Assembly (NCBI GenBank): GCA_035235625.1
Contig: CP141146.1
Coordinates: 38,919,709 to 38,983,708, forward strand
Source of the DNA: Saururus chinensis
Lineage: Eukaryota > Streptophyta > Magnoliopsida > Piperales > Saururaceae
Length of the DNA stretch: 64,000 nt
Direction: 5' to 3'
Shown here: in pieces, positions 22,637-35,284 of the stretch
How positions within the stretch are numbered: the first letter of the stretch is position 1
Layout: every line of letters starts with the position of its first letter
Program-made: the position numbers and the translations under genes
The notes under the pieces: model-generated
The model's database searches: none
Seen by the model: only the letters and a program-made list of their open reading frames with translations
Told to the model about the DNA's origin: nothing

Positions 22637-25600
22637 AATTCATTCAACCTGCACGACAAACGTGTCAAATACATGATACACAATCATGCATAACATTCAT
22701 CATCAGCATGCATCAATACAAATGGAGAATGCCTCCATCAAGGAGTAAACACAAGTATTGCCACATAGGCAAGAAGCGGTCAAGGCCACGAAGGCAAGAC
22801 AATGTCAAATTTCCACACATAAAATAAAAGAGTCAGGGTTGTCAATCCCTAAAACTGCTCGCCCTGGACGATCCTGACCAAGGATGTCTCATTCTCACAC
22901 AGAGAATCTAGAGCAGGGGTGTTCGCCCAGTGACATCTCCTGCGGAGGGGGGAGCCCAAATTCCCACACAAGGAACCCTAGAACACATGGTAGCGGGTGC
23001 ACACAACATACCACTCTGGATTCTCAGGGTCCAGATGACACTAATAATAATAATCTCAAATCCGCAAGACAAGTACACAACTCGTCCCCACATAATTCCA
23101 TTTCACTAGACTCAACCCGAGAAGTATACATGTTCCACACAGGAACTTAAATCGAAAACATATCCTTTCGGACCAACTAGGTTTCGATTAATTCACCGAG
23201 CAATTAATTTGGCACGCAATCTCAAGCATTGCATACAATCAATTAATTCCGGTTAAACATCGGTAAAACTTCATCCATGAATACCGATCCATGATGCATG
23301 ATAACATGATACATTCGTGAGCAAGACCTACGTAGATTCTAACACATGGAACGTGCTCCTAATCAGTCCCCTCATGCATCATAATCACCTCATAATTAAC
23401 TACAATGTCATAGTAGATTCTCCATACATGTGTGTGTTCATGCATATCCTAAGCATACAATTAATGTCTTGATATAAACTCCTAAGGCAACCTATGCATG
23501 TTTAACACATTTGAAATAATGAATTCTAACTAAAATCAAAACAAAATCCACCATAAAACTTAAATCCATCAATGTAGAATCGAACGCTCATTCCCACAAG
23601 CATGATTTTCCACACAATAAGCCACCACATAATCACATCAATTTCCCATAAACCATCCATATCAAAAGAGAACACATTTCACCGTTTGCTATATGACATC
23701 CCTACTGGAAATATATTCTAATCACAAGAATTCCAACATTCCAAGTTCCAACGTACTTCAATATCAACATGTATAATTTTTAACATATAATATAATACCC
23801 AATGATAATCACTTAAACATAATCCATAAATTTTCATCATCAATTTCGCACCTCCAGTAGCCCAATTCAACATAATACATTTTCCATAACCATTAGAAAC
23901 ATTAAATGGAGTAAAAACATTAAAATAGCATAATTTCAAAAAATAGCAGAACTGTAGTATAGCCGTTCAAACGCCCTGCAAGGCCATTCGATCAACTTTA
24001 CTGGAAATCTGTCGAAAATGCAGTTTGCCGATCGATCGCCCTGGTAGGTTGTTCAATCGCTAACACAGTAGTTTTGACCTTCTTCTTCATTTTGAATTTC
24101 AAAACCGAGACTCCATTAAAGCAACTCAAAACCTTCATCTATATGCCCAAACACCATTAAAACTTCATCAAACTTTCCAGAATGTTAATCTACGCCATCT
24201 AAAGGCAAAACCCTAAGAAATTGGAACAAGAAATTAACATTTACTAATTCCACCCTTAGAGCACTAAATCAAACAAATTCATTCCAAATAAACCATAACA
24301 ATCGAGATTTTACCATAAGAAAATTGAGATTTGAAGACCCATTACCTTGTCACTTGTTTAGATTCGGATTTGACCTTCACCCTTCTTGGAAACCTTTCAA
24401 AAATATAGTGTTTAGGTTAAACTCCATTAAAAATCGATTTAACATTGAAAACCTTAAAAAAATCTTAGATCTAGGGTTTGTTAAGCATAAAAAAAAGAAT
24501 TTTGATAAGTAAGTTTGAAGTAAGGGAGTAAATCAATGACTTTGATACTTGAAATTGAATCAAATTAAAAGGGAAATGATGGATTAAGAATGGATTAGGA
24601 GAAGATCTAGGGTTTAAGCTTAATTAAGGAAGAACATACCTTATTCCCTTCTAATTTGGCCTAATTGGGGAACTAGGCCTTAATCACCTCCTCCCAACTT
24701 ACTCCCAAAATGGAAATGACTCAGCCCTTTTCCATTTATAGTAGGGTTTGAGGTACACTTAATGAACTAATGGGGTGTAAATAGAATTTTGGGCTAAAAA
24801 TAGGTATTTTGAATATTTGAGCACTAATCAAATCCGATAAAATTCTAAAATTTTTTGTATAAGCTTATGTTGATGTCTTGGGTATTTTGGTCCAAAAATC
24901 CTAATTTCATCTATGGGGCCCATAGGGGGGTCCCACCAAACCCTAATTTTTTTTAAAATTAGTAAAAATAAAAAAAATCCAAAAAAATCAGAATTGACTA
25001 AAAATTACTTAAGACTCGTAAATGTATAGTTAGTTTTACTTAAAACCTTTAAAAATTCTATTTATTTTAGAAAACCACAGAATTTAAATTAGAAAATGCG
25101 TACACCACACATTAACTAATAAATAACATTAAAATAAACTGGTTCAAAAATGAGAGTCCTTACACCTACAGCAAGGACAAAGTTCACAAATTCATCATCA
25201 AATAGAAGGGCCTTCCACACAGTTAGGAGCCAAAGAGAAGTTCAACCAACAACATACTAATCAAGTCAAGCCTACCACATGAAGCAACATCAACAAGGGC
25301 GTAGGGGAATTGAGTGGAGAAGTATGTCCCAAATTGCATTTTGGACACCACGTCAATTGCTATTTTCTTTATTTACTTGTTTTTTATTTGATTTCATTGT
25401 ATTTTTACTTCTAATGTTTGGAGTTGTAACCATGCCTATACAACCACTTTGAATGCTACTCTTTGTATTGTAAACATATTAATTGAGGATGTAATTAATT
25501 GTATTATTTGTGTTCATTTGTTCATTTGCAGTGTGTCACTCTCATTCCCTCTATCTTTTGCTTTGTATGGATACTTGTAAGTAATTTGCACAACACATCC

Positions 25601-26037
25601 ATGCAAGGCAACCCTATTATTCCACTCAAAGGTTTACTTGTTCGGCATGAATCCTACAAGTGTTGCACACTTAACTTCAAGCACATCCATGATAGCATGA
25701 GTGTACAAGAAAGTTGTGCTCACCGCCAATAAAGTTGTGCTCACCATCAATATTCCATGTTGGAGATGCACAAGTCATGTTTGGTATGGGCCACAAATTA
25801 TTACATGTGTTCAATAGCGATGGTGGTGGGCACGACTTTCTATACACTTATGTATACCTTATAATTTCAACTATTTTTATAACATATTTCACTATTTCTA
25901 ATTTTAACCTTGTCACCTAAAAGTGAATACTCTTTGTATCCTTTCGCTCTTGTGCCCCATTTGGCCACTTTGATCATCACACTACAAACAGCAAGATTCA
26001 TCTATGCAATTTCATCAAAGACCCTCCTTGAAACATC

Positions 26038-26860
26038 TATTAGAAGTGGGCATTAGATTTCATGGGTTAAGCCTAAATTATTAAAGTGGGCATGATATTT
26101 ATGTGGGTCAAGCCCATATGGTAGAGAGAGCCCAAGCCCACTTTATATTGAATGAGAATCACATATGTGAATTTGTTGAAGGAGTGAATAGTCTCACATT
26201 GCCTAGAATAAGGTAATATTATTGGTATATAAGGCACAAGTTTGGCCTTTCAAGTTAGGCCCTTGGGCCAACCCACTTTTGTGGGGGGAGAGATATGTTG
26301 GACCCATGTACCTAGGTGGGCTAACCCACACGCGCGTGCCTGCACCACCAGCTGGCCGGCTCAGTTTGGTTCGTTCGCGCGACCGGCAGGATTGGGTTGG
26401 GTCAACAAGATAATTATTTTTGAAAAAAATTCATTTAGTTTGGTCAAAACGGGTGTGGTTTGATTTCACTAAAGAAAGGATGGGTGCATCCATTTGAAAG
26501 GGAAAGGTTGTCTTCAATGGGATTTCCTATAAAATCATAGAAAAAATGATTTCTACATTAATCCTATTCTAGATATTCGTCCATTTTCCTTTCTGTGATA
26601 GCACACATATTGTGGTTCACTACATGTACTATTGGAGGTGCTCCTACAATACATGGTTGATCGTCTTATCCTGGGAGTCAGACGCCCAAGAGTCCTAAGC
26701 ACCGTTAAGGAGGGGAATTTTACCTTAAGGAGAAAGTGATTTGCTTGATTCAATCATAAATCTTCAAGTAAGGTTTTCAATCGTCATATTTGTAAAGGTA
26801 CGAAAATAGCAATTTTAAGATAGAATTCTATTTCGTACTTTACTGTTATGCATGCATAAT
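26038..26860 (+). repeat. 5' LTR of the copia element (inner limit approximate)
   Basis: It shares order and sequence with 33426-34176, including a TATA box (ggtatataaggc, about 26224) and the cccttgggccaacccactt stretch. The inner limit is set where similarity to the right LTR fades (…cgtactttactg). Confidence 0.75.
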
Positions 26861-26929
26861 AGTATATATCCAAAGTGTGTTATGTAAAAAAAATTATTGT
26901 TTTCTTGAATTTTTTCAAAATTTTACTAT

Positions 26930-27470
26930 TCCCTATGTAAAATTTTGAAAATTTTCTATTATGTGCATAAACTTTTGAAAATTTTCCATTATGCACGTAA
27001 AATTTTGAAAGTTTACTATTTTGTACATAAAATTTCAGAACCATATAGTTCTATGTTTAAATTTTTGAAATATTACTGATCTATGCGTAATTTTTCGATA
27101 TTTGACGATTCTGTGTAAATTTCTAAAATTATGCAGTTTTGTGAGTATTTTTTTTGAAATTTTATTGTTCTGTGCATAAAATTTAGAAACTTTACTGTTC
27201 TAGAGGTAATTTTTTCACAGTTTACTATTCTGTGTGCAATTTGTTTGAAAATTTCCTGCTCTATGAGAAATTTTTGAAATATTACTGTTCTGTTGGTAAA
27301 TTTCAATCAATTACTGTGCTATATGTAATTTTCGAATTTCATTGTGTTATGTAATTTTTGAATTTTACTGTGTGTAATTTTTTTAAGTTTACAGTACTCG
27401 CCTAGGTGTAAATTTTTGAACTTTACTGAGTTATATGTAATTTATCGAACTTTACTGGGCTATGTTCAAT
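26930..27470. repeat. 30-bp AT-rich minisatellite in the copia leader, about 18 units
   Basis: The repeating unit is close to taaaattttgaaa(a/t)tttac then tgttctgtgtg, with length 23-34 bases and much divergence. It lies exactly between the 5' LTR and the gag start, in the untranslated leader. No coding is seen. Confidence 0.8.
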
Positions 27471-27529
27471 ATTTTTAAAAAAAATTAATTTGTTGATTCT
27501 GAGATAATCTTCAGTTCTTTGGAACATAA

Positions 27530-30500
27530 ATGGTTGTTGAGGGTACCCACTTGACTTTGGTCATTCTTCCCACTCCGATGAATGCTCTTGTTCAAATTAA
27601 AGGGGGAAAACTAGAAGAGTTCAATAGTGCAAATTTTAAAAGATAACAACAGAAAATGTAGTTCTATCTTACCACACTGAATTTAGCCCGATTCTTTCAA
27701 GGGGAAGTACCCATTCTCACTGAGGAGAAACAAGAAGACAAAACGGCTGTTACGGCAATAAATGCATGGAAACATGCGGATTTCTTATGCTGTAATTACA
27801 TCCTTAACGTGTTGGACAACACATTATATAATGTATACAGTTCTATGAAAAGTGTTAAGGCATTATGGGAGTCATTAGACAAGAAGTACAAGACTAAAGA
27901 TGGCTAGAATAAAGAAATTCATGGTCGACAAATTTTTGGACTTCAAAATGATGGACTCTAAGACAATAATCAATCAAGTTCAAGAACTCCAAGTTATCCT
28001 ACATGATATTCATGCAGAAGACATGACTTTAAGTGAGTCTTTCCATGTGGCAGCAATAATAGAAAAATTACCACATTCCTGGAAGGCTTTTAAGAACTAA
28101 TTAAAGCATAAGAAAAAAGAGATGAACATGCAAGATTTGATTGTGAGGTTAAGGATTAAAGAGGACAACTGTGCTTCTAAAAAGAAATTTGGGGGTCATG
28201 GCATGGAAACCAAAATCAATGTTGTAGAACAAGGGCATAAAAGCAATAACTTCAACCAGAAAAAGAGGAAGCATCCTACTGGACAATCAAATAATGACTC
28301 CAACAAAGCCAAGTTCAAGGGCAAGTGCTATGTGTGTGACAAGGTGGGCCATAAGGCTAAGGATTGTCGCAAACGGAAGAAACAAGATGATTCTAAGAAG
28401 AAAATTGCACAAGCCCACATGATTGAAGTGGAGAATCTCTCCACCAATGTGAATGACATCAACCGTTCTGCTATAATTTCGGAAGTGAACATGGTCACGA
28501 AAGCTAGAGAATGGTGGGTAGACACCGGGGCTACTCGCCATGTGTGCTCAAACAGGAAGATGTTCTCCACTTATGAACACATGGAAAATGGTGAACAACT
28601 ATTTATGAGCAACTCTTCTACTGCAAAGGTTGAAGGACTTGGAAAGGTCCTACTCAAGATGACTTCAAGCATGGAACTCATGCTCAACAATGTGCTGCAT
28701 GTGCCAAAAATTCGAAAGAATTTAGTTTCGGATCATTGCTGAGCAATAATGGTTTCAAGTTGGTGTTTGAGTTGGATAAATTTGTCTTGGCTAAGGGTGG
28801 GATGTATGTGGGCAAAGGGTACTTTAATGAGGGGCTTTTCAAGCTCAATGTACTAACTATTGTGCTTGTTGCTAATATCAAGAATGTGAATGCTTCTTCC
28901 TCTTATATGATTGAGTTATGTGATGTGTGGCATGGAATATTAGGGCATGTTAATTATGATGCTTTATGAAGATTGATTAATATGGGATATCTGCCTAAAT
29001 TTAATATTCACTCTAATCATAAATGTGAAACTTGTGTGAAACAAAATTAACAAGGAAATTTTTCCAAAGTATTGAGAGATGTACTGACCCTATTGAATTA
29101 ATTTACAATGATGTCTGTGACTTAAAACTTATTCAAACAAGAGGAGGTAAAAAGTACTTTATCACATTTATTGACGAAAGCACTCATTATTGTTATTATA
29201 CTTGCTGAGAAGTAAAGATGAAGCTATTGACATGTTTATATTATATAAAACAAAGGTTGCGAATCAACTTGACAAGAAAATTAAAGTTCTAAGAAGTGAT
29301 AGAGGTGAGGAATATGAATCACCTTTTTGTGATTTTCTGTTTACAACATGGTATTATACACCAAGCTATGGCACCCTATTCACCTCAGCAAAATAAAGTT
29401 GTTGAACAAAAAAATAGAACTTTAAAAGAAATGATGAATGTCATGTTAATAAGTTATGGGTTACCCTAGAAAATGTGGGGGGAAGCTTTGCTTTCAACTA
29501 ATTATATTCTCAACAAAATACCTCATAAGAAAACCATGTAAACACCATATGAATTATGGAAAGGTAGAAAGCCTTTCTACAAATTCTGAAAAATGTGGGG
29601 GTGTTTGGCGAAAGTGGCGGTCTCTAATCCCAAGAGGATTAAAATAAGACCAAAAACCATTGATTGTGTATTCATTGGTTATGTCAATAATAGCAGTGCA
29701 TGTTGCTTTCTTATTCATAAATCGAATATTCCTGATGTAAATGTCAATATTGTGATTGAATTTAGGAATACTTCATTTTTTGAACATATTTTTCCATGAA
29801 ATTCTACACAAAAGGAAAGTTCTTTTAAAAGAACTTTGGATGTTGCACAGGACAATAATGAAGATCAAGAGAGAGAAGATGAGGAACCTAAATGTAGCAA
29901 ACATGTTAGAACATTAAAATCCTTTGATCTAGATTTTTTGACTTATTTGTTGGAAAATGAGCCTCAAGGCTATAAGGAAGTCCTCTCCTGAAGCACAATA
30001 CTGAAAAGAGGTTGTCAAGAGTGAAATTGAATCCATTATGCAAAATCAATTTTGGGAACTGAGGGATCTACTTATCGTTTATAATTAAACCCTTTGCAAG
30101 TGTACAAGGTTATTGTACTAGGATAAGTATTTAAGGGTTGTCGAACCTCAGGGACGGATGGATTATCACTAAATCTAAAGTGGAATTTGCTGATTGAAAA
30201 CTAAAAACAACTTAAACTTAAATTAAGCAAAAAAAAGGAATCAACTAGTTTAAAAACAAGAGATTAATTTGATGGAATTTACTTAGGAAATCAAATCCAC
30301 TATAGAACTATAACAATTCCTTAACTTTTAATCTAAATCTAGTGTGAATATGAACAAGTATTCTCAGCTACAAGCTAGAATTACTTTAGAAAGAAACATT
30401 AATTAAATTCCATGGCATGAACTATCTTCGACAATAGCACGAATCATCTACACTAAACTAGCTATAGGCATGACCCGTCCAATCTTAGTATACTTCATCC

Positions 30501-32788
30501 AAGTCATTAATTATCTGAACATTAAAAATATTGTATGACCATCTCATCTAAATCACAGAAATTAGAATTGATGCAAATATCAAAACTACATCAATCTATC
30601 ATCTACAAGACAATAAATCAACATAGACTTGAATAAACATTAAAAGCTCTTCCATTAAAAAGGAAATCCATATCATACAATTGTCATCATTCACAACTGA
30701 GATTTAAATTAAAAAGAAAAGAAACTGAAACTTATCTATAGCTTCATCAACTCCTAAGTAAAAGAAAAGTCTAGCCTTCCATTGTAGAAGAAAGCACTTG
30801 AATCTCCATTAAAAGCTTCGGTTTCTCCTTCATCTTCTTCTTCCTTTTTCTCTCCATAAAATCTCCTAGAATCCTTCAATTTTGAGCTAAATATGTCTTT
30901 TTATAGACATAAGTTCTGTAGGAAGAAGTCCAATATTAAAAGAATTGAAATTTGGGTCAAATAAGGAAACTGCGCGTTATGCCGTTCGAACGCCCTGTAT
31001 GCCCGTTCGAATGGCTACAGTGTTTCTGCAATCTGGACAGTCCATATTCTGTTTATTAAGTTTTTCTTCATGTCCATATTAATTTTTAACTTATTTATAA
31101 CTCCGAAAAGTTGTCCAAATCACTTTAAAACGTGTCAAGACTATTTTGAATCATTCCAAATATCATCCAAGTACCTCGATAAGTGCATTTTACCTACAAA
31201 ACGTAAAATATCATACTTTAGACATGTAGAATATAACTAAAATTCCAACTTGATTTAAATACACATCTAAACTACTAATAACTATAAAATTATTAATAAT
31301 TAAACTAAAATACTAATTTTTATCTTAATCTAAATAAACTATAAGTAACTCTAAATTAACCTAATCTATATTAGCAAATAAGGTAAAAAGGCATATAAAA
31401 TAGATATATATTTCATATTTATCATCTACTTAGGGAGTAAACCTATAAGATATAAGTGGATATTAAAGATGAAGATGAAAGCTGATGGTTCAATTGACAA
31501 ATATAAAATTAGACTTGTTATCAAAGGATACAAGCAAATGGAAGGTCAAGATTATTTTGATGTATATTCATCATTCACAAGGATAACATCAATTAGGATG
31601 TTAATTTCTATTGTAGCTTTGTAAAATCTTGAAATACATCAAATGGATATGAAAACTGCATTCTTGAATGGTGACTTCAACGAAGAATTATATATACAAC
31701 AACCTAAAGGGTTTGTTGTACTGGGTCAAGAAAACAAAGTGTGCAGACTTGTTAAATCTCTATATGGGCTTAAACAAACACCTAAGTAATGACATAAAAA
31801 TTTTAACAAAATGATGCCAAATGGATTCAAAATCAATGAATGTGACAAATGCATTTATGTCAAAAAAAAGACCTGATAACTATGTTATTGTATGCCTATA
31901 TGTGGATGATATGCTCATTATTGGTCGCAATAATGATATTATTAAATCTACTAAGAAGATGTTTAACAAATAGTTTGACATGAAGGATACGGGTGTTGTA
32001 GATGTCATACTATGAATAAAAATCACTAGAACATTTGATAGATATGCATTATTTCAATCTCATTACATTGAGAAAATCCTAGAGAAATTCAATAAGAATG
32101 ATAACTGTCGAGCGAGAACACCTATGGATGTGACATTGCACTTAAGCAAAAACACGGGTGAGAGCATATCACAACTTCAATATTCTCAAATTATTGGAAG
32201 TCTCAATTATATCATGAATTGTACTAGACTAGACATAGCATACTCAGTGAGTAAACTGAGTAGATTTAATAACAACCCAGGGGCAAACCACTGGAAGGCT
32301 GTAGTCAAGGTTCTTAGATATCATTGAACTATGGGCTGCATTATACTAGATATCCAATAGTACTAGAGGGTTAATGAGATGCAAACTAGATATCTGATAC
32401 AAAAAACTCAAAATCCACAAGTGTATATGTCTTTACTCTTGGAGGTGCAACAGTGTCCTGAAAATTTTCTAAACAAATGTGCATAGCAAGATCCGCAATG
32501 GAATCTAAATTTATTGCACTTGATAGAGTAGGCGAAGAGGCTGAGTGGCTTCATAATTTTTTAGAGGATATTCCAATGTGGGGGAAACCTATGCCACCTA
32601 TATGCATCTATTGTAATAGTCAATCGGCTATAGGAAGAACACAAAGTAACTTGTATAATGGTAAGTCTCGACATATACGTCGGAGGCACAATACCATAAA
32701 ATAATTGCTCTCTAGTGAAATAATTTCTATTGAGTATGTTAGGTCAAAAGAAAATATTGTTGATCCGCTTACTAAGGGTTTGAAATAA
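27530..32788 (+). pseudogene. copia gag-pol polyprotein relic
   Basis: GAG begins near 27530 and reads ...LWESLDKKYKTKD (about 27890) and LQVILHDIHAEDMTLSESF. The zinc knuckle is [14 protein letters not shown] (28328-28369). Protease carries [12 protein letters not shown] (about 28513). Integrase pieces follow: GILGHVNYDAL, then KIKVLRSDRGEEYESPF (about 29270). RT reads MKTAFLNGDFNEELYIQQP (about 31650) with the catalytic YVDD at about 31902. RNase H has YNGKSRHIRRRHN (about 32655) and VDPLTKGLK at the end. Numerous stops and frameshifts, plus the insertion at 30075-31423, make it inactive. Each domain is still recognisable. Confidence 0.88.
30075..31423 (-). mobile_element. 1349-bp insertion with 9-bp duplication, no clear terminal repeat
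   Basis: It interrupts the copia frame between NQFWELRDLL and YKWILKMKMKADGS. atctactta is present on both sides (30066-30074 and 31424-31432), a perfect 9-bp duplication. The element starts tcgtttataatt and ends catatttatc; I see neither good terminal inverted repeats nor TG...CA. On the minus strand there is a TATA box (CTATAAAAAG, about 30904) followed by a plausible mRNA-like sequence and the gene-free stretch ending cacttgcaaagggtttaatt. A 9-bp duplication suggests a non-TIR MULE; the class is inferred. Confidence 0.55.
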
Positions 32789-33425
32789 GAACAAGTGAGC
32801 AATTCATCAAGGGGAATGAGCTTGAATCCTATACATTAAGAATCACCAGAATGGTAACCCAATCTAGTTGACTGGAGATCCCAAGATCTAGGTTCAAAGG
32901 GACAACCGAATTGTGGGGGATTCAAGGGGAATCACTATTAAGATAAAATCTCGTCCTCATTCCTATAATGAGATAGTGATGCATGCAGAGTGAATCAGGG
33001 TAAGTTTTGCTTTTAATGGTTCTCATAGCTTAAATTAGTTTGAGTGGGGTATTGTAGGATACTCCTAATGAGAATCACCGATATGAATGTGAAAGGACCG
33101 CTTCTATGAGGATTTTAAGGCTAAATCTTCTAGAGCACTCATGAAAACCAAGTTTGTTCAGGGCCGAAATGAACACAATCATGAGAACCACAATGTGTTT
33201 GAGAAGTGATTGTGTGAATTCTATTGTCTTGGTTTACACAAATAGCTAAACAGTTCAAAACATCACGTTCACTAATTAGCTAGTAGACCCGATATTTTTT
33301 ACAAGAGAAGGTTCAAAGCCAAAAGCTACCTTTCCCACATGCATGATCTTTTCAATATTTGCTTTCACGATTTATGTGCATTGTTTTGCATAGTTATCTA
33401 GCCAATTCTCATTCATGTGGGGGAT

Positions 33426-34176
33426 TGTTAAAAGTGGGCATTATAAGCCCATATTATTAAGGTGGGCATGATATTTATGTGGGTTAAGCCCATATTACTT
33501 AAGTGGGTCAAGTCCATATGGTAGAGAAAGCTCAAGCCCACTTTATATTGAATGAGAATCACACATGGGAATTGGTTGAATGAGTGAATAGTCTCACATC
33601 ACCTAGAAGAATGTAATATTGTTGGTGTATAAGGCACAAGTTTGGCCTTTCAAGTTAGGCCCTTGGGCCAACCCACTTTTATGGGAGAGAGATATATTGG
33701 ACTCATGCACCCATGCACCTAGGTGGGCTAACCTACACGCGTGCGCTGCCACCATCGTCCTTCTAGCCGGCTCAGCTCAGTTTCGTTCAGTTCGCGCGCA
33801 CGGCCTGCCGGGTTGAGTCAGGTTAGGTCGGGTCGGGTCAACAAAATAATTATTTTTGGGATAAATTTATTTGGTTTGGTTTTCTTGTAACCCAACTTCA
33901 TTTGGTTTGGTTTTCTATTTATTTTGATTGGTTTCTATTTAACCAAAATGGATCCAGTTTGATTTCACTAAAGAATGTGTTCATTAACGGATGGACGCAT
34001 TCGTTTGAAGTCTTCAACTGAATTTTTTACAACTAAGCACCATTAAGAAGGGCAAATTATGTCTGTAGGACAAAGCGATTTGCTTAATTCGATCATAAAT
34101 CTTCAAGTACGGTTTTTCATTACCATATTTTCAAAGGTACGAAAATAACAACTTCAAGCTCTCCGTACTTTTTACT
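33426..34176 (+). repeat. 3' LTR of the copia element (outer limit approximate)
   Basis: It begins TGTTAAAAGTGGGCATTATA directly after the purine tract and matches the 5' LTR through the TATA box (gtgtataaggc, about 33628) and GC-rich centre. Relative to the left copy it has an extra repeat of aagcccatatta. The end is set near ccgtactttttactg. Confidence 0.75.
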
Positions 34177-35284
34177 GGCCAACCGTCAATCACCTGCATG
34201 CATGCAAGTGCATAGTCTATGGGCTACACCAGCTAACGATTATTCTATTTTAGAAGTTCAGGTGTTAGAATTGGAAAATGTCATAAAAAGAGTTAGAACC
34301 AAGGGAATCATTGTTACCCTTCCCACCATATCGGGTTTGGGTCGACTTTTATTTGTAAACTCGAACTCATTACTATTTAGAAGAACCCAACACAAAGGCT
34401 TCTTAGTTAGCATTAGGTCATGCTTTAAATCGGACCAAATCAGGTTAAATAAAATCGGGCTTAAATTCCTTCCAATACAATTTTCTTATTTTATTAAAAA
34501 TAAATCTCATTCTATAATAGAATTTATTTATATTATTGATGCATATTTTATCTCATTTGAGTAACCCAAGATTTTTTAAAATAAATCATACATATAACAA
34601 AATTGCACATAATTTCTGCTAGAATTCAACCAATAGTTATTACCTATCTATCTACAAATAAAATATTATACCCTACACGGTTTGGGTTCGTTTTGGATAG
34701 GCAAAACCCAAACCCGGGCCTACCTAATCTTTCGGTAAGGGTTTAAAACCCAACCCCAATCTATTTAAAATATAAATAAAATTAAACTTAGTCCATTAAG
34801 GGTCAAATCGGGTCGAATACGCAAAACAACCCACTCAAGTGATATCCCTCATCATTGTGCTCACAAGCACACCATATAAGCGCATGCAATGCATCCACAC
34901 CTAAAAATTATTCATCAGATAGCTGGATAAGAGTATCCACTTTCATCGCAGAGTTGATTAAAGTTAAGACAATTTTTACTGCAATGGTTAGCAATTATGC
35001 ACAAACCATTTCAACAATGCCACATTTCAAAGGCTATTTGATCAAGGACTGCGATATCAAGTGCACCCATGCGTTAGCAGATGTGCCATCAAATTTCTTT
35101 GATTAAGGGCTCGTAGCCACTACGCGGGTGAAGTGATCACATCTCCTCACACATGTTCAAATTGATGATATCTTTCAAAGTATTCATAAATAAATAATCC
35201 ATCTTTGCATATGGATGAAAAATTAGTGACCATTTATTTTCTTACCAGTTGTTATAATCTCCTCTTACGCCTATGGTGTCTCAT
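34177..35284. other. Intergenic, no gene seen
   Basis: AT-rich with short frames only. A plus-strand frame at 34855-35106 faintly recalls the Cys spacing of invertase/pectinesterase inhibitors, but it lacks enough of the domain to call. Otherwise I see nothing. Confidence 0.35.

Larger units (their letters stand above)
16415..25164 (-). mobile_element. Solo LTR (about 3.3 kb net) of a large retrotransposon, split by a young gypsy element
   Basis: Outside the young element (16798-22243), the two halves join into one stretch. On the minus strand it begins TGTAAGGACTCTCATTTTTG at 25164 and ends GGGGCGTGACA at 16415, a TG...CA unit. Flanks are actac (16410-16414) and cctac (25165-25169), a 4/5 match for a 5-bp TSD. 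A TATA box (TATAAATGGAAAAGGGC, minus strand, about 24740-24724) sits about 430 bases from the start, as expected for an LTR promoter. No internal retroelement domain belongs to it. The long LTR suggests a gypsy lineage such as Tekay/Del or Tat; this is inferred. Confidence 0.6.
13760..25960 (+). mobile_element. Old Ty3/gypsy relic, split by later insertions
   Basis: Two direct, diverged LTR-like stretches share tttatttacttgtttttta and ggttgtaaccatg...tacaaccactttg: about 13790-13910 and about 25350-25465. Between them are pol fragments (separate entries) that resume after the nested insertions: 25165-25320 is a short tail leading to the right LTR-like block. Outer ends and TSD cannot be set. 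The minus-strand orientation of the reverse transcriptase piece shows internal rearrangement or a second element. Confidence 0.5.
26038..34176 (+). mobile_element. Degenerate Ty1/copia retrotransposon
   Basis: Two direct LTRs share agtgggcatgatatttatgtg, caagcccactttatattgaa and gcacaagtttggcctttcaa. The internal order GAG-PR-IN-RT-RNaseH is copia-type, all on the plus strand. The left LTR starts at about 26038 (TATTAGAAG; the expected TG is mutated) and the right at 33426 (TGTTAAAAG), preceded by a purine tract (catgtgggggat). The inner limits of the LTRs are approximate. A 1349-bp foreign insertion lies between integrase and RT. LTRs have diverged by indels and many substitutions, so it is much older than the gypsy element at 16798. 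Confidence 0.88.

Noticed and set aside
22357-22827. 156-codon frame with repeated HSYHINLHNS peptides
   Set aside because: It arises from a 57-bp tandem repeat in a solo LTR, a multiple of three that keeps the frame open.
34855-35106. Possible invertase/pectinesterase inhibitor-like peptide
   Set aside because: Only a weak Cys-spacing impression; no signal peptide and no conserved core.
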